From: Rhizobium terrae
GTDB taxonomy: Bacteria; Pseudomonadota; Alphaproteobacteria; Rhizobiales; Rhizobiaceae
DNA length: 64,000 bases
Assembly (NCBI RefSeq): GCF_003425685.1
Contig: NZ_QJKM01000014.1
Span: 124,001 to 188,000 of the forward strand
Direction of reading: 5' to 3'
Of the stretch, positions 1 through 8,263 are shown piece by piece. A model generated the notes under the pieces. The model made no database searches, was not told the DNA's origin, and was given only the letters and a program-made list of their open reading frames with translations. The position numbers and the translations under genes are program-made. The stretch's first letter is position 1; the number at the start of each line of letters is the position of its first letter.

Positions 1-1425
1 AAGCACGGTGATCGCCGCCGCCACGATGATCAGCATGGCGGCCATCCAGCTCGGCGTCAGCACCTGCCCGAACAGTGACGCCCGCCGCTTGAACTGTCCG
101 GCGCTGAGGAAAAGCCCGGTCAACAGGACGACCAGGAAAAGCGCCTGGAAAAGCGCGATCGCCCGCATGAATGCGAAAACGAGTGCCAGCGCGGTACAGA
201 TCATGCCGATCCACCAGGCGCCATCCAGCCGCTGGCCTATGCCGCGCGCCGCGACGAACAGGATGAGACCGAGAATGCTGGAGAAGAAATGCGCGCTTTC
301 GAATACCGGCAGCGGCAGATAATTGCTCAGGAAGTCGAGCTGGGTGTCCGGCGTGGGCGTGACGCTTGAGAATACCAGCATGGCGCCGGCGATCATCGCG
401 AAAGTGGCGAGCAACGGCGGCGCCAGGCGGAATTCCAGCTTGCGCAGCGTCGAGGCGACCGGGTGTTTTGCCAGCTGCCTGAGCTCGACGCCGATCACCA
501 CCAGCGTCGCGATCAACAGCGGCAGGACATGGTAGATGACGCGGTAGAGAACGAGGCTGCCGAGCACCTGATCGAGATTGACCGTATTGCCGAGGGCTGC
601 GACGATCACCGTCTCGAAGACCCCGAGCCCGGCTGGAACATGGCTCAGGACGCCGAGCCCGATGGCGGTCGCATAGATTGCCACGAAGGAAGGCCAGCCG
701 ATCCCGGTCTGCGGCAGAAGTACGTAGAGGACGGAAGCGGAGGCAGCGACATCCAGCGCCGTGACCAGGAACTGCTGCGACGACGTGCGCGTATCCGGCA
801 GGCGAAGCTTGAGGCTGCCGACCGACACCACGCGGCCATCGCGGCCGAGGATCACCAGCACGGTCAGGACGACAATGATCGCGACCGCGCCGGCCCGCAC
901 CCAGCCGCCATCGATGCCGAGAACCTCACCGATCCGCGGCGCGGTGACGAGGGAAGCAAGTGCGGTCACCGCCAGAAGCCCGATGCCGAATGCAAGCGTC
1001 ACGAAAGCGATGACGCGGCCGATGTCGTCCGGCGACAGGCCCAGCCGCGAATAGGCGCGGAAACGGATGGCCCCGCCGCTGAGTGCGCCGAAGCCCGCAG
1101 TATTGCCAACGGCATATGCACTGAAAGCCGTCACGGCGACCGGCACGAAGGGCAGCGGCCGACCGATATAGGTGAGTGCATTCACATCATAGCCGACCAG
1201 TGCTGCAAAGCTGAGCGCTGTAAAGAAAATGGCGAGCCCGATCGACGACCAGCGGGTATCGGCAAGCGCATCGATCACATCGTCGTAGCTCACCTCATTG
1301 GTAAGCTTGTAGATCGCGAACGTCGTGAAAGCGAAAACCGCCACCATCGCCAATGCGATCAGGAAAGGACGGTAAGTTTCAAGAAGGTCTCGAAAGCGGC
1401 CAGGCTGACGATCCGTGGATTCCAT
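1..1425 (-). CDS. mprF: MprF/LpiA lysyl-phosphatidylglycerol flippase/synthase, 5' part (runs off window)
   Basis: Seen: an open minus-strand frame from an ATG at 1425 to the window edge, 475 codons without a stop. The product is a polytopic membrane protein with many hydrophobic segments and loops such as NTAGFGALSGGAIRFR and SHVPAGLGVFETVI. Known: these are typical of the N-terminal UPF0104/COG0392 flippase domain of MprF, which moves aminoacylated phosphatidylglycerol to the outer leaflet. The C-terminal lysyl-transferase half of bifunctional MprF would lie left of the window. Start choice: an in-frame stop lies about 45 bases upstream and there is no other ATG, GTG or TTG between; the SD is weak. 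In rhizobia this gene (lpiA) is acid-inducible and gives resistance to cationic peptides. Alternative: a stand-alone UPF0104 membrane protein, if the synthase half is missing. Confidence 0.85.
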   Translation of the reverse strand, partial: MESTDRQPGRFRDLLETYRPFLIALAMVAVFAFTTFAIYKLTNEVSYDDVIDALADTRWSSIGLAIFFTALSFAALVGYDVNALTYIGRPLPFVPVAVTAFSAYAVGNTAGFGALSGGAIRFRAYSRLGLSPDDIGRVIAFVTLAFGIGLLAVTALASLVTAPRIGEVLGIDGGWVRAGAVAIIVVLTVLVILGRDGRVVSVGSLKLRLPDTRTSSQQFLVTALDVAASASVLYVLLPQTGIGWPSFVAIYATAIGLGVLSHVPAGLGVFETVIVAALGNTVNLDQVLGSLVLYRVIYHVLPLLIATLVVIGVELRQLAKHPVASTLRKLEFRLAPPLLATFAMIAGAMLVFSSVTPTPDTQLDFLSNYLPLPVFESAHFFSSILGLILFVAARGIGQRLDGAWWIGMICTALALVFAFMRAIALFQALFLVVLLTGLFLSAGQFKRRASLFGQVLTPSWMAAMLIIVAAAITVL

Positions 1426-1514
1426 GACGGTTGCCGGATTTGAGGAGCAGTGCGTAGATTTTGGTCAGTTGCACAGCAAAAGCAACCGGATCACGGCTAT
1501 AATGTGTCTTGTCG

Positions 1515-3062
1515 TCAAAGCGTGGCCACGGTCTTGAGAGCGCCGTCCAATGCGATGCCGTTTTCGTCCAGCAATGCCGCCTGCCGCAGCCGCTTCATCC
1601 ACGCGGCACCATCTTCGCGGCCCGAAAGCGCCGGCAGCGCCGACATGACCCGGTCGAACTTCGAAAGACCACGCGCGTGGGTATCGGAATAACCCTTCAC
1701 GAGGCGGCGGTTGCTGATCACTTCGACCGCGAGATCGTAGTTCCGTGACAGAAGCGATGTCGCCGTGTTGAGCCAGGCTTCGCGATGCTCGATTTCCCGC
1801 GCGTGCCGCAGCGTGCCGCGGCGGGCGCGCCGCAACGCTGCCAACGTGTAGAGCGTCAGGAACCAGAAGAGCGTGCCGGTCTGCACCCGGCGGCCCTTGT
1901 TGATGCGGCGGTCGAGCCAGGCGAAAACCTTCGGCCGGTTTTCGATCCACAGACCGAGTTTCCTCGGCATGGTGCCGCAGACCTCCTCCATGCGCGGATG
2001 CATGTATTCGGTCATGTAGAGGATCTGGTCCTGCTTGACACCGACTTCTTTGCGGACGCGATCGAAACGCGAGCCGCGGGTTTTCAGGTCTGCGACACGG
2101 ATCACATCGTCATAGGCCATGGCGACGGCGACGTATTTCGCCGACTGGACGGAGAAGGCGAAGTCTCGGTCTTCCCCGCCATTGGCGCGGTCGAGCGCGT
2201 GGAGCTTGCCGACCCGGTCGAGATACTCGGCGGCATAGGCTGGATCCTGGAAATCCGTGAGCTTCTTGACCCCGGCGAACAGAAGCGGCCAGGCGACCTC
2301 GGGAAATTCGGCACGCAGACGATGGACGAGGCGATCGAGTTCCAGATGGCCCGCGGTTTCCGGCATGACGTCGAAACGCTTCGGCGGCGAGGCGGTCACT
2401 TCGTCCCGCGGTTTGGCCTTGGTGCGCTCATAGGCGGCGTTGAAGGCACGCAAGCTGGGCTCGACCCCCTTGCCACCGCCGCGGATCGTCGCCTCGAAGG
2501 CCTCCTTGGAGAAAGGCAGCACGTCCGCCGCGGCAAGCGCGCCGAACATCGACGCCGAAATCACGCTGCCGTTCTTCAGCGCCAGCGTATCCATGTCGAA
2601 GGCGATCGTGCGCTTGGCGGCGAAATCCGTCGCGCCGACCACGACGGTCGGATCGCCGATCCCGTCGCCCGGTTTTTCCTTCTCGCCAACCGCAAAGGAG
2701 CGGTGCGTCGAGGCGATCAGCGTGGTCTTGTCCGGTGTCACGAGGCCGCGTAGAACGGAGCGGCCGGCCTCCATCAACTCGGCGGCCAGCACGACATCCA
2801 CGTCGCCCGGCGTCGGCATGAGCGAAAAGATCGGCGATACGCCGTCACGGGCCGGCAGCATCTCGATATAATAGATCGTCGCGCCGGTGCGCTGGGCAAC
2901 GCCCGGCACCGAGGTCGACTGCGCCATCCAGCCCTGTTCTTCGGCAAGGCCGACGATCCAGTCCGCCAGCACGCCGCCGCCCTGGCCGCCCATGGCCATG
3001 ATCGCCAGCGTCAGCGGCTTGTCGGAAACGTGGAGCGTCTTCAGGTTCACGGTCTCGTTCAT
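1515..3062 (-). CDS. iorB: Indolepyruvate ferredoxin oxidoreductase, beta subunit (with long C-terminal extension)
   Basis: The 515-residue product starts at an ATG at 3062, preceded by GGAGG with 7-base spacing, three bases after the iorA stop, so the two genes form one operon. Residues ~15-210 form the gamma-type 2-oxoacid oxidoreductase domain, with the glycine-rich AMGGQGGGVLADW motif near the N-terminus. Known: IorB with IorA oxidatively decarboxylates arylpyruvates (indole-, phenyl- or 4-hydroxyphenylpyruvate) to arylacetyl-CoA and reduces ferredoxin. Archaeal IorB is only about 200 residues; here ~300 extra residues follow, matching the DUF6537-type extension of proteobacterial homologues, whose role is unknown. 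Substrate preference cannot be read from sequence. Confidence 0.9.
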   Translation of the reverse strand: MNETVNLKTLHVSDKPLTLAIMAMGGQGGGVLADWIVGLAEEQGWMAQSTSVPGVAQRTGATIYYIEMLPARDGVSPIFSLMPTPGDVDVVLAAELMEAGRSVLRGLVTPDKTTLIASTHRSFAVGEKEKPGDGIGDPTVVVGATDFAAKRTIAFDMDTLALKNGSVISASMFGALAAADVLPFSKEAFEATIRGGGKGVEPSLRAFNAAYERTKAKPRDEVTASPPKRFDVMPETAGHLELDRLVHRLRAEFPEVAWPLLFAGVKKLTDFQDPAYAAEYLDRVGKLHALDRANGGEDRDFAFSVQSAKYVAVAMAYDDVIRVADLKTRGSRFDRVRKEVGVKQDQILYMTEYMHPRMEEVCGTMPRKLGLWIENRPKVFAWLDRRINKGRRVQTGTLFWFLTLYTLAALRRARRGTLRHAREIEHREAWLNTATSLLSRNYDLAVEVISNRRLVKGYSDTHARGLSKFDRVMSALPALSGREDGAAWMKRLRQAALLDENGIALDGALKTVATL

Positions 3063-3065
3063 CGA

Positions 3066-5222
3066 TCAAACCTCCGCGAAGACGACGCGGCCAGCGGCAC
3101 GACGAGCCTGCAGCCAGCCGATCACCGAGGCCCGGAATTTCGAGAGGAACCTGTCCCAGCCGGTCGGGTTATGGATGACGTCGGCGCGATAGAACGACGG
3201 ACAGAGGACGGCAGCCTCGGAAACCTCCCCGCAATTGCCACAGCCGACGCAGGAATTGTCGATCGCCGCCACCGGATCGTCCTTCAGCGGATCGTCCGTA
3301 TGCCTGACCGACAACGACGGGCAGCCGGAAAGGCGGATGCAGGCGTGATCGCCGGTGCAGACATCCTCGTCCACCCCGAAACGCTCCTTGACCATGCGCT
3401 TGCCATCCTTGACCGCCTGGTTGAACTGCAGCCGCACGCGACGCTGCTTGTTCAGCATGCATTCGGAAGAGGCGACGATGATCTTCGGCCCCTTTTCCTT
3501 CGTGGTCAGCGCTTCCTTGAGCGTGTCGCGCATCTTGCCGACGTCGTAGGTGCGATCGATCTGACGCACCCAGGTGGCGCCGATACCTTTCACCGCATTG
3601 ACGATCGAATTGTTCGTCTTGCGGTTCGGGTTGATGGCGCGCGACGACATGATGTCCTGCCCGCCGGTCGCCGCCGAGTAATAATTGTCAACGACGAGAA
3701 TGACGCCGTCCTGCTTGTTGAAGACGGCATTGCCGACCGAGGTCGCGAGGCCGTTGTGCCAGAACCCGCCGTCACCCATCACCGCGATCGACCGCTTGTC
3801 CGCCTCGACGTTGAAGGCGGAAGCTGAAGCAGGGCCGAGACCATAACCCATCGTCGTGCCGCCGATGTTGAACGGCGGTAGGATCGAGAACAGATGGCAG
3901 CCGATATCCGCCGAAACGTGGTGTTCACCGAGTTCCTTCTCGACCAGTTTCATTGCCGCGAAGATCGGCCGCTCGGGACAGCCCGTGCAGAATCCGGCCG
4001 GCCGCTGCGGCACGACCTCGGCGAGCGCCTTGACCTTAGGATCGTTAAGGATCGGCGTCGGATCGGGCACCGGCGGCTGGTTGCCGAGCAGCAGGCGGTC
4101 GTACATTTCGATGAAGGTCTTCAGCCCCTTCATCATCACAGGCGCGGTATATTCGCCGCCGAGCGGCAGGATGTCCTTGCCGTGCAGGCGGGTCTGGATA
4201 TCGCGGCGGCGCATCAGCGTGTGCAGCGACTGCTCGATATATTCCGGCGCGCCCTCTTCCACCATGATCACGGCCTTCTTGCCGAGACAGAAATCCACGA
4301 CCTCGTCATCGATCATAGGATAGGCGACGTTCATCACATAGATCGGCACCGAGGAATTGCCGTAGACATCCGCCAGGCCAAGCTGCTGCAGGCCGCGCAT
4401 GACGCCGTTGTAGAGACCGCCGAGCGTGATGATGCCAATCTCGCCTTCCTCGGGGCCGAAATGCTCGTTGAGCTTCCTTTCCTTGATGAAGTTGACGGCG
4501 GCCGGCCAGCGGCGTTCCAGCTTGTCCTTGTCCTGCGCGAAATTCGCCGGCGGCAGGACGATGCGGTTGACGTCGCGGACCGGGTTTTCCAGCGCCTGCT
4601 TCAACGTGAAATCAGGACGCTTGTTGTTCTTGGCGACAAACTGGCCGTGCACGTGGCAGGCACGGATGCGCACTTCCAGCATGACCGGCGTGGACGAGGC
4701 TTCCGAAAGCTGGAAGCCATCCTCTACGGCTTGAACCATCGCCGGCAGGTTGGGACGCGGGTCGAGAAGCCACATCTGCGACTTCATCGCAAACGCATGG
4801 CTGCGTTCCTGCATGATCGAGGAACCTTCGCCGAAATCCTCGCCGAGGATGATCAGCGCGCCGCCGTTGACGCCGCCGGAGGAGAGGTTGGAGAGCGCGT
4901 CCGACGCGACATTGGTACCGGCCGTCGATTTCCATGTCACGGCGCCGCGGACCGGATACATGACAGAGGCGGAGAGCATGGCGGCAGCTGCCGCTTCCGA
5001 GGCCGAGGTCTCGAAATGTACGCCGAGATCTTCCATGATGTCCTTGGCATCCGCCAGCACATCCATCAGATGCGAGATCGGCGACCCCTGATAACCGCCG
5101 ACATAGGAAACGCCGGATTGCAGCAGCGCCTTGGTGATCGCAAGGATGCCCTCGCCGCGAAAAATTTCGCCTTCTCCAAGCTTCAGATCTTCGACTTCGC
5201 GTGCGAATGATCGCTCGGCCAT
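3066..5222 (-). CDS. iorA: Indolepyruvate ferredoxin oxidoreductase, alpha subunit
   Basis: The 718-residue product starts at an ATG at 5222. The N-terminal half is the pyrimidine-binding transketolase-like domain (GGYQGSPISHLMDVL near residue 42). The middle carries the thiamine-diphosphate site, with MGDGGFWHNGLA followed by VDNYYSAATGGQ. The C-terminus holds two cysteine groups, CTGDHACIRLSGCP and CVGCGNCG followed by a later C-P pair, as expected for two [4Fe-4S] ferredoxin-type clusters. Known: this TPP-dependent subunit performs decarboxylation and CoA acylation with IorB. It is cytoplasmic, normally needs a ferredoxin acceptor, and is often oxygen-sensitive; no ferredoxin gene is nearby. 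It is transcribed divergently from the first peptide-type importer, from a shared palindrome-rich region. Confidence 0.93.
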   Translation of the reverse strand: MAERSFAREVEDLKLGEGEIFRGEGILAITKALLQSGVSYVGGYQGSPISHLMDVLADAKDIMEDLGVHFETSASEAAAAAMLSASVMYPVRGAVTWKSTAGTNVASDALSNLSSGGVNGGALIILGEDFGEGSSIMQERSHAFAMKSQMWLLDPRPNLPAMVQAVEDGFQLSEASSTPVMLEVRIRACHVHGQFVAKNNKRPDFTLKQALENPVRDVNRIVLPPANFAQDKDKLERRWPAAVNFIKERKLNEHFGPEEGEIGIITLGGLYNGVMRGLQQLGLADVYGNSSVPIYVMNVAYPMIDDEVVDFCLGKKAVIMVEEGAPEYIEQSLHTLMRRRDIQTRLHGKDILPLGGEYTAPVMMKGLKTFIEMYDRLLLGNQPPVPDPTPILNDPKVKALAEVVPQRPAGFCTGCPERPIFAAMKLVEKELGEHHVSADIGCHLFSILPPFNIGGTTMGYGLGPASASAFNVEADKRSIAVMGDGGFWHNGLATSVGNAVFNKQDGVILVVDNYYSAATGGQDIMSSRAINPNRKTNNSIVNAVKGIGATWVRQIDRTYDVGKMRDTLKEALTTKEKGPKIIVASSECMLNKQRRVRLQFNQAVKDGKRMVKERFGVDEDVCTGDHACIRLSGCPSLSVRHTDDPLKDDPVAAIDNSCVGCGNCGEVSEAAVLCPSFYRADVIHNPTGWDRFLSKFRASVIGWLQARRAAGRVVFAEV

Positions 5223-5261
5223 GGCAGTTCCCCTTTGCCTTTGCGGCTTGTGGTCCTAAAC

Positions 5262-5277
5262 ATTTGCAAAAGCATAT
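5262..5277. promoter_or_regulatory. Operator-like palindrome O1 over the iorA -10 box
   Basis: ATTTGC-AAAA-GCATAT: a six-base inverted repeat with one mismatch around an AAAA spacer. It lies on the iorA -10 box, so a bound protein would block transcription. It is nearly identical to O2 at 5379-5394. Confidence 0.5.
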
Positions 5278-5300
5278 TTTCTACATCACATATTTGTCAA
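5271..5300 (-). promoter_or_regulatory. Predicted sigma-70 promoter of iorAB
   Basis: On the minus strand TTGACA (5300-5295) is followed after 18 bases by TATGCT (5276-5271), giving a start site near 5264 and a leader of about 40 bases to the iorA ATG. Operator-like palindromes overlap both the -35 and the -10 box. Prediction from sequence only. Confidence 0.5.
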
Positions 5301-5309
5301 TTCACAAAT
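5292..5309. promoter_or_regulatory. Palindrome over the iorA -35 box
   Basis: ATTTGT-CAATTC-ACAAAT is a perfect six-base inverted repeat that contains the TTGACA -35 hexamer of iorA on the minus strand. It could be a second, related operator. Confidence 0.4.
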
Positions 5310-5368
5310 CCCTTTCAAACTACGCGCACCACTGCGGGGCAGGACGCCCGGTCGAAAAGCCGTCTTCG

Positions 5369-5397
5369 ATGACAACATATATGCAAAAGCATATTAT
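5369..5397 (+). promoter_or_regulatory. Predicted promoter of the first ABC importer, containing operator O2
   Basis: ATGACA (5369-5374), a 17-base spacer, then TATTAT (5392-5397), both five of six matches to consensus. The perfect palindrome ATATGC-AAAA-GCATAT (O2, 5379-5394) fills most of the spacer and enters the -10 box. The predicted start near 5404 leaves a leader of about 150 bases before the substrate-binding protein ATG at 5553. Confidence 0.5.
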
Positions 5398-5408
5398 TTA
5401 CTGACGCC

Positions 5409-5480
5409 AACGTTAAAATTACCCGTGTCAGCCGCAGATTCCCCTTGCTGCCATTCAGCACTTATTTTAACGTTCAACCA
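5409..5480. promoter_or_regulatory. Two TATTTTAA-type operator half-sites in the leader of the first ABC operon
   Basis: AACGTTAAAATTA (5409-5421) and TTATTTTAACGTT (5462-5474) are inverted copies of one core. Both fit a TATTTTAA-NN-TTAAAATA palindrome, each with one good and one poor half. Fuller forms occur at 10901-10921 and 19698-19721, upstream of the other two transcription units of this island. Confidence 0.4.
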
Positions 5481-5552
5481 TCCAGAGGAACGAGCCCGGC
5501 ACGGACAGCCCGTCCGCAAGTTTGGCCACCAGGGAACAACGGAGTTGGATCC

Positions 5553-7088
5553 ATGACGACGCTCTCGAGGCGCCAGGCATTGAGTCTGGGCGCGGCTACC
5601 TTTCTGACAGGCGTACTTTCCGGACGTAACGAGGTTATCGCGCAGGACAGCTCGACGCTGACCATCGCTTTCAACGTCAACCTGCCCTCATTCGATCCAA
5701 CCGTCGGCCCCTCGGCGGTCAACCCCACGATCCAGGCGATCTACCGCTCCATCTTCGACCAGTTCATCGGCCAGGGACCGGATCTCTCCTTCCAGCCGGG
5801 CCTTCTGACGGCCTGGGGCTGGAACGAGGACAAGACCAAGGTCTGGGTGGATGTCCGCGAAGGCGTCAAATGGCATGACGGCTCGGATTTCACCCCAGCC
5901 GATATCGTTTGGTCGCTGGAGCGCGCGGCAAAACCGGAGACCGGCAATCCGATCCAGTTCGTATGGGGCGGCGTTTCAAATTATAAGATCGAAGGCAAAC
6001 GCATCACCGGCGATGTGAAGCAGTACGATCCGACCTTCTTCAAGTGGATGGCCTTCCTGACTGGTTATGTCATGCCTAAGGCCTATTATGAGAAGGTCGG
6101 CGCGGAAGGTTTCGAGAAGAAGCCGATCGGCACCGGCCCTTATATGTTCGATGCCTATGAGGGCAACGCCTTCCTGCGCTTGAAAGCCAATCCAAACTAT
6201 TACGGTGGCAAGCCGGCCTTCGACACGGTCGTCTTCAAGTTCGTGCCGGACGCCACGAGCCGCGTCGCTGAAATCGAATCCGGCTCCTCCGACATCACGC
6301 TTGAAATCCCCTATGAGGAATACGACCGCCTGAAGGAAAAGAAGGGCCTGAGGGGCGCTGCCAAACCGATCTCCGATATCGGCATGATCTTCCTCAACAA
6401 CACCGACGCCATGCTCGACAAGAACGTGCGCCTTGCCGCCCATCACGCGATTGACAAGAAAGCGATCGTCGATCGGCTCCTGAAAGGCTATGGCGTGCCG
6501 ATCGATACGCTCGAGGCGCCGGAATACGATGCCTACGACGCCTCGATCAAGGTCGGCTACGACCAGAACAAGGCTAAGGAACTGCTGAAGGCTTCCGGTT
6601 TCTCGACCGAAAAGCCGGTAAAGTTCAAGATCCAGACGACGCGCGGCTTCAAGCCGAAGGACTATGAAATGATCCAGGCGATCGTCGGCATGTGGCGCCG
6701 CGTCGGCATCGAGGCGGAAGTCGAGGTCTACGAGATCGCCAAGCATTACGAACTGCGCGCCGCCGACCAGCTTGCTCCCGCCGCCTTCTACAACTGGGGC
6801 AACGCGATCGGCGATCCGACCACCTCGACCGGCTTCGCCATGTTCGGCCCCTCACCGCATTCGGTCTGGAACACCGACGATCTCGACCAGAAGATCATGC
6901 CGCTCTGGGGCGAAAAGGACGAGAAGAAGCGTATCGACGGCTGGAAGGCAGTCAGCAAATACATTGCCGAACAGGGCTACGTGATCCCGCTCCTGCAATA
7001 TGTCCAGCCGATCGTCTACAAGGAAAAGCTGAAGGTCGTGCCGAACGTTTCCGGCGCTCTGCAGCCGACGCTGGTGTCCAAGGCCTGA
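5553..7088 (+). CDS. Oligopeptide-type ABC transporter substrate-binding protein (SBP_bac_5), Tat signal
   Basis: The 511-residue product is a family-5 extracellular solute-binding protein (DppA/OppA-like), the periplasmic receptor of the importer encoded by the next four genes. The start is set at the ATG at 5553, with GGAG eight bases upstream; the frame is open to 5445 but the extra residues precede the signal peptide. The N-terminus MTTLSRRQALSLGA carries a twin-arginine S-R-R-x-A-L motif before a hydrophobic stretch, so folded Tat export is likely. The body shows WHDGSDFTPADIVWSLERA and the GTGPYMF region typical of the family. Known: this family binds peptides but also many other ligands. 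The catabolic context suggests an aromatic amino-acid conjugate or peptide, which is inference. Confidence 0.88.
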   Translation: MTTLSRRQALSLGAATFLTGVLSGRNEVIAQDSSTLTIAFNVNLPSFDPTVGPSAVNPTIQAIYRSIFDQFIGQGPDLSFQPGLLTAWGWNEDKTKVWVDVREGVKWHDGSDFTPADIVWSLERAAKPETGNPIQFVWGGVSNYKIEGKRITGDVKQYDPTFFKWMAFLTGYVMPKAYYEKVGAEGFEKKPIGTGPYMFDAYEGNAFLRLKANPNYYGGKPAFDTVVFKFVPDATSRVAEIESGSSDITLEIPYEEYDRLKEKKGLRGAAKPISDIGMIFLNNTDAMLDKNVRLAAHHAIDKKAIVDRLLKGYGVPIDTLEAPEYDAYDASIKVGYDQNKAKELLKASGFSTEKPVKFKIQTTRGFKPKDYEMIQAIVGMWRRVGIEAEVEVYEIAKHYELRAADQLAPAAFYNWGNAIGDPTTSTGFAMFGPSPHSVWNTDDLDQKIMPLWGEKDEKKRIDGWKAVSKYIAEQGYVIPLLQYVQPIVYKEKLKVVPNVSGALQPTLVSKA

Positions 7089-7098
7089 TTGGCAGATT

Positions 7099-7235
7099 GC
7101 CCCTCACCCTAACCCTCTCCCCGCTCGCGGGGAGAGGGGGTGTGTCCAGCTCCATGTTTGCTGTGGAATGCGCCGGCGCGGCATATCCCTTCTCCCCGCG
7201 AGCGGGGAGAAGGTGGCGGCAGCCGGATGAGGGGC
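7099..7235. repeat. RIME-like palindromic intergenic mosaic element
   Basis: A 137-base element bounded by the perfect inverted repeat GCCCCTCA (7099-7106) and TGAGGGGC (7228-7235). Inside are two perfect 12-base stem hairpins: CCCTCTCCCCGC/GCGGGGAGAGGG (7113-7138) and CCTTCTCCCCGC/GCGGGGAGAAGG (7188-7213). This structure matches the Rhizobium-specific intergenic mosaic elements spread through rhizobial genomes. It fills most of the 167-base gap between the binding protein and the first permease, where it could stabilise upstream mRNA or lower permease expression. Confidence 0.8.
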
Positions 7236-7255
7236 ACTCAAATCCAGGAATGCTA

Positions 7256-8263
7256 ATGATCGCCGTATCCATCCTCAACAGACTGATCATGGCGGCGGTG
7301 ACGCTGTTCGGCGTCGCCGTAATCGTGTTCGTGCTCTTGCGCGTCGTGCCGGGCGACCCGATCGCCATGATGATCGCGCCGGGTGCGAGCCCTGCCGATA
7401 TCGCCGCATTGCGCGCCAAATACGGCCTTGATCTCAGCCTGACGGCACAGTTTGGCGTCTGGATCGAAGCAGTGCTGATAGGCGATTTCGGCACCTCCAT
7501 CTCGCTTCGCCGCGACGTGCTGGAACTGCTCCTTAGCAGATTGCCGGCCACGCTGGAGCTTGCCTTCGCAGCCTTGATCGTCGCCATGTTGATCGGGGGT
7601 ACCGTGGCCGTGATCGGCACCCTGTTCCGCCGCACGTCTCTTGAGCCGGCTATCGACACCACAAATGGCGTGCTGCTCGCCGTGCCGGATTTCGTCTGGG
7701 CTTTGGCGCTAGTCCTCATGCTCGGCGTTTTCATCCCCGTCTTCCCGCTATCCGGCAGGATCGATCCGACGCTGTCGATCGATTTTGTTACCCCCTTCTA
7801 TCTTCTCGAAAGCCTCGTCCGGTTCCGCTTCGACGTCTTCTTTGATGTCGCAGCCCATATTGTAATGCCCGTTCTGGCGCTCGCTCTGCCGCTCGCCACC
7901 GTCATCACCCGCATCCTCAAGGAAACACTGCTCGAAGCCATGGTGCAGGATTATGTCCTGCTGGCGCGCCTGAAGGGCATGTCGGAAACCCGGCTGGTGC
8001 TGCAGGAGGCCTTGCGCAATGCCGTCGGCCCCGCCTTGTCGCTCACCGGCGTGCAGTTCACCTTCCTCGTCGGCGGTACTGTCATCGTCGAGCGCATCTT
8101 CGCTTATCCCGGCATCGGCAACATGGCGATTGACGCCGTCATCAACCGCGACCTGCCGCTGATCCAAGGGCTTGTCCTGGTCTTCGGTTCGATCTTCATC
8201 GTCATCAATCTTGCGGTAGATTTGCTTGCCGCAGCACTCAATCCGAGGCTCTGCCATGGCTGA
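7256..8263 (+). CDS. Peptide/nickel-type ABC transporter permease (DppB-like)
   Basis: The 335-residue inner-membrane protein has the usual DppB layout: an N-terminal hydrophobic segment, LRVVPGDPIAMMIAPGA, the conserved TLELAFAALIVAMLIGG membrane entry, and an EAA-type cytoplasmic loop (EALRNAVGPALSLTG) that contacts the ATPase. Start: ATG at 7256, six bases after AGGA; an ATG at 7250 directly abuts that sequence and is less likely. Length is normal for the family. It overlaps the next permease gene by eight bases. Together they form the heterodimeric channel for the importer whose receptor is encoded at 5553-7088. Confidence 0.9.
   Translation: MIAVSILNRLIMAAVTLFGVAVIVFVLLRVVPGDPIAMMIAPGASPADIAALRAKYGLDLSLTAQFGVWIEAVLIGDFGTSISLRRDVLELLLSRLPATLELAFAALIVAMLIGGTVAVIGTLFRRTSLEPAIDTTNGVLLAVPDFVWALALVLMLGVFIPVFPLSGRIDPTLSIDFVTPFYLLESLVRFRFDVFFDVAAHIVMPVLALALPLATVITRILKETLLEAMVQDYVLLARLKGMSETRLVLQEALRNAVGPALSLTGVQFTFLVGGTVIVERIFAYPGIGNMAIDAVINRDLPLIQGLVLVFGSIFIVINLAVDLLAAALNPRLCHG

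Noticed and set aside
463..1443. Plus-strand frame of 326 codons opposite the mprF region
   Set aside because: Its product is a low-complexity Arg/His/Asp-rich sequence typical of the complement of GC-rich coding DNA, and the minus strand encodes a clear membrane protein.
6692..8263. Start of the first permease at 6692
   Set aside because: The extra N-terminus would overlap the binding-protein gene and read through both hairpins of the RIME-like element; the DppB-like N-terminus begins at 7256.
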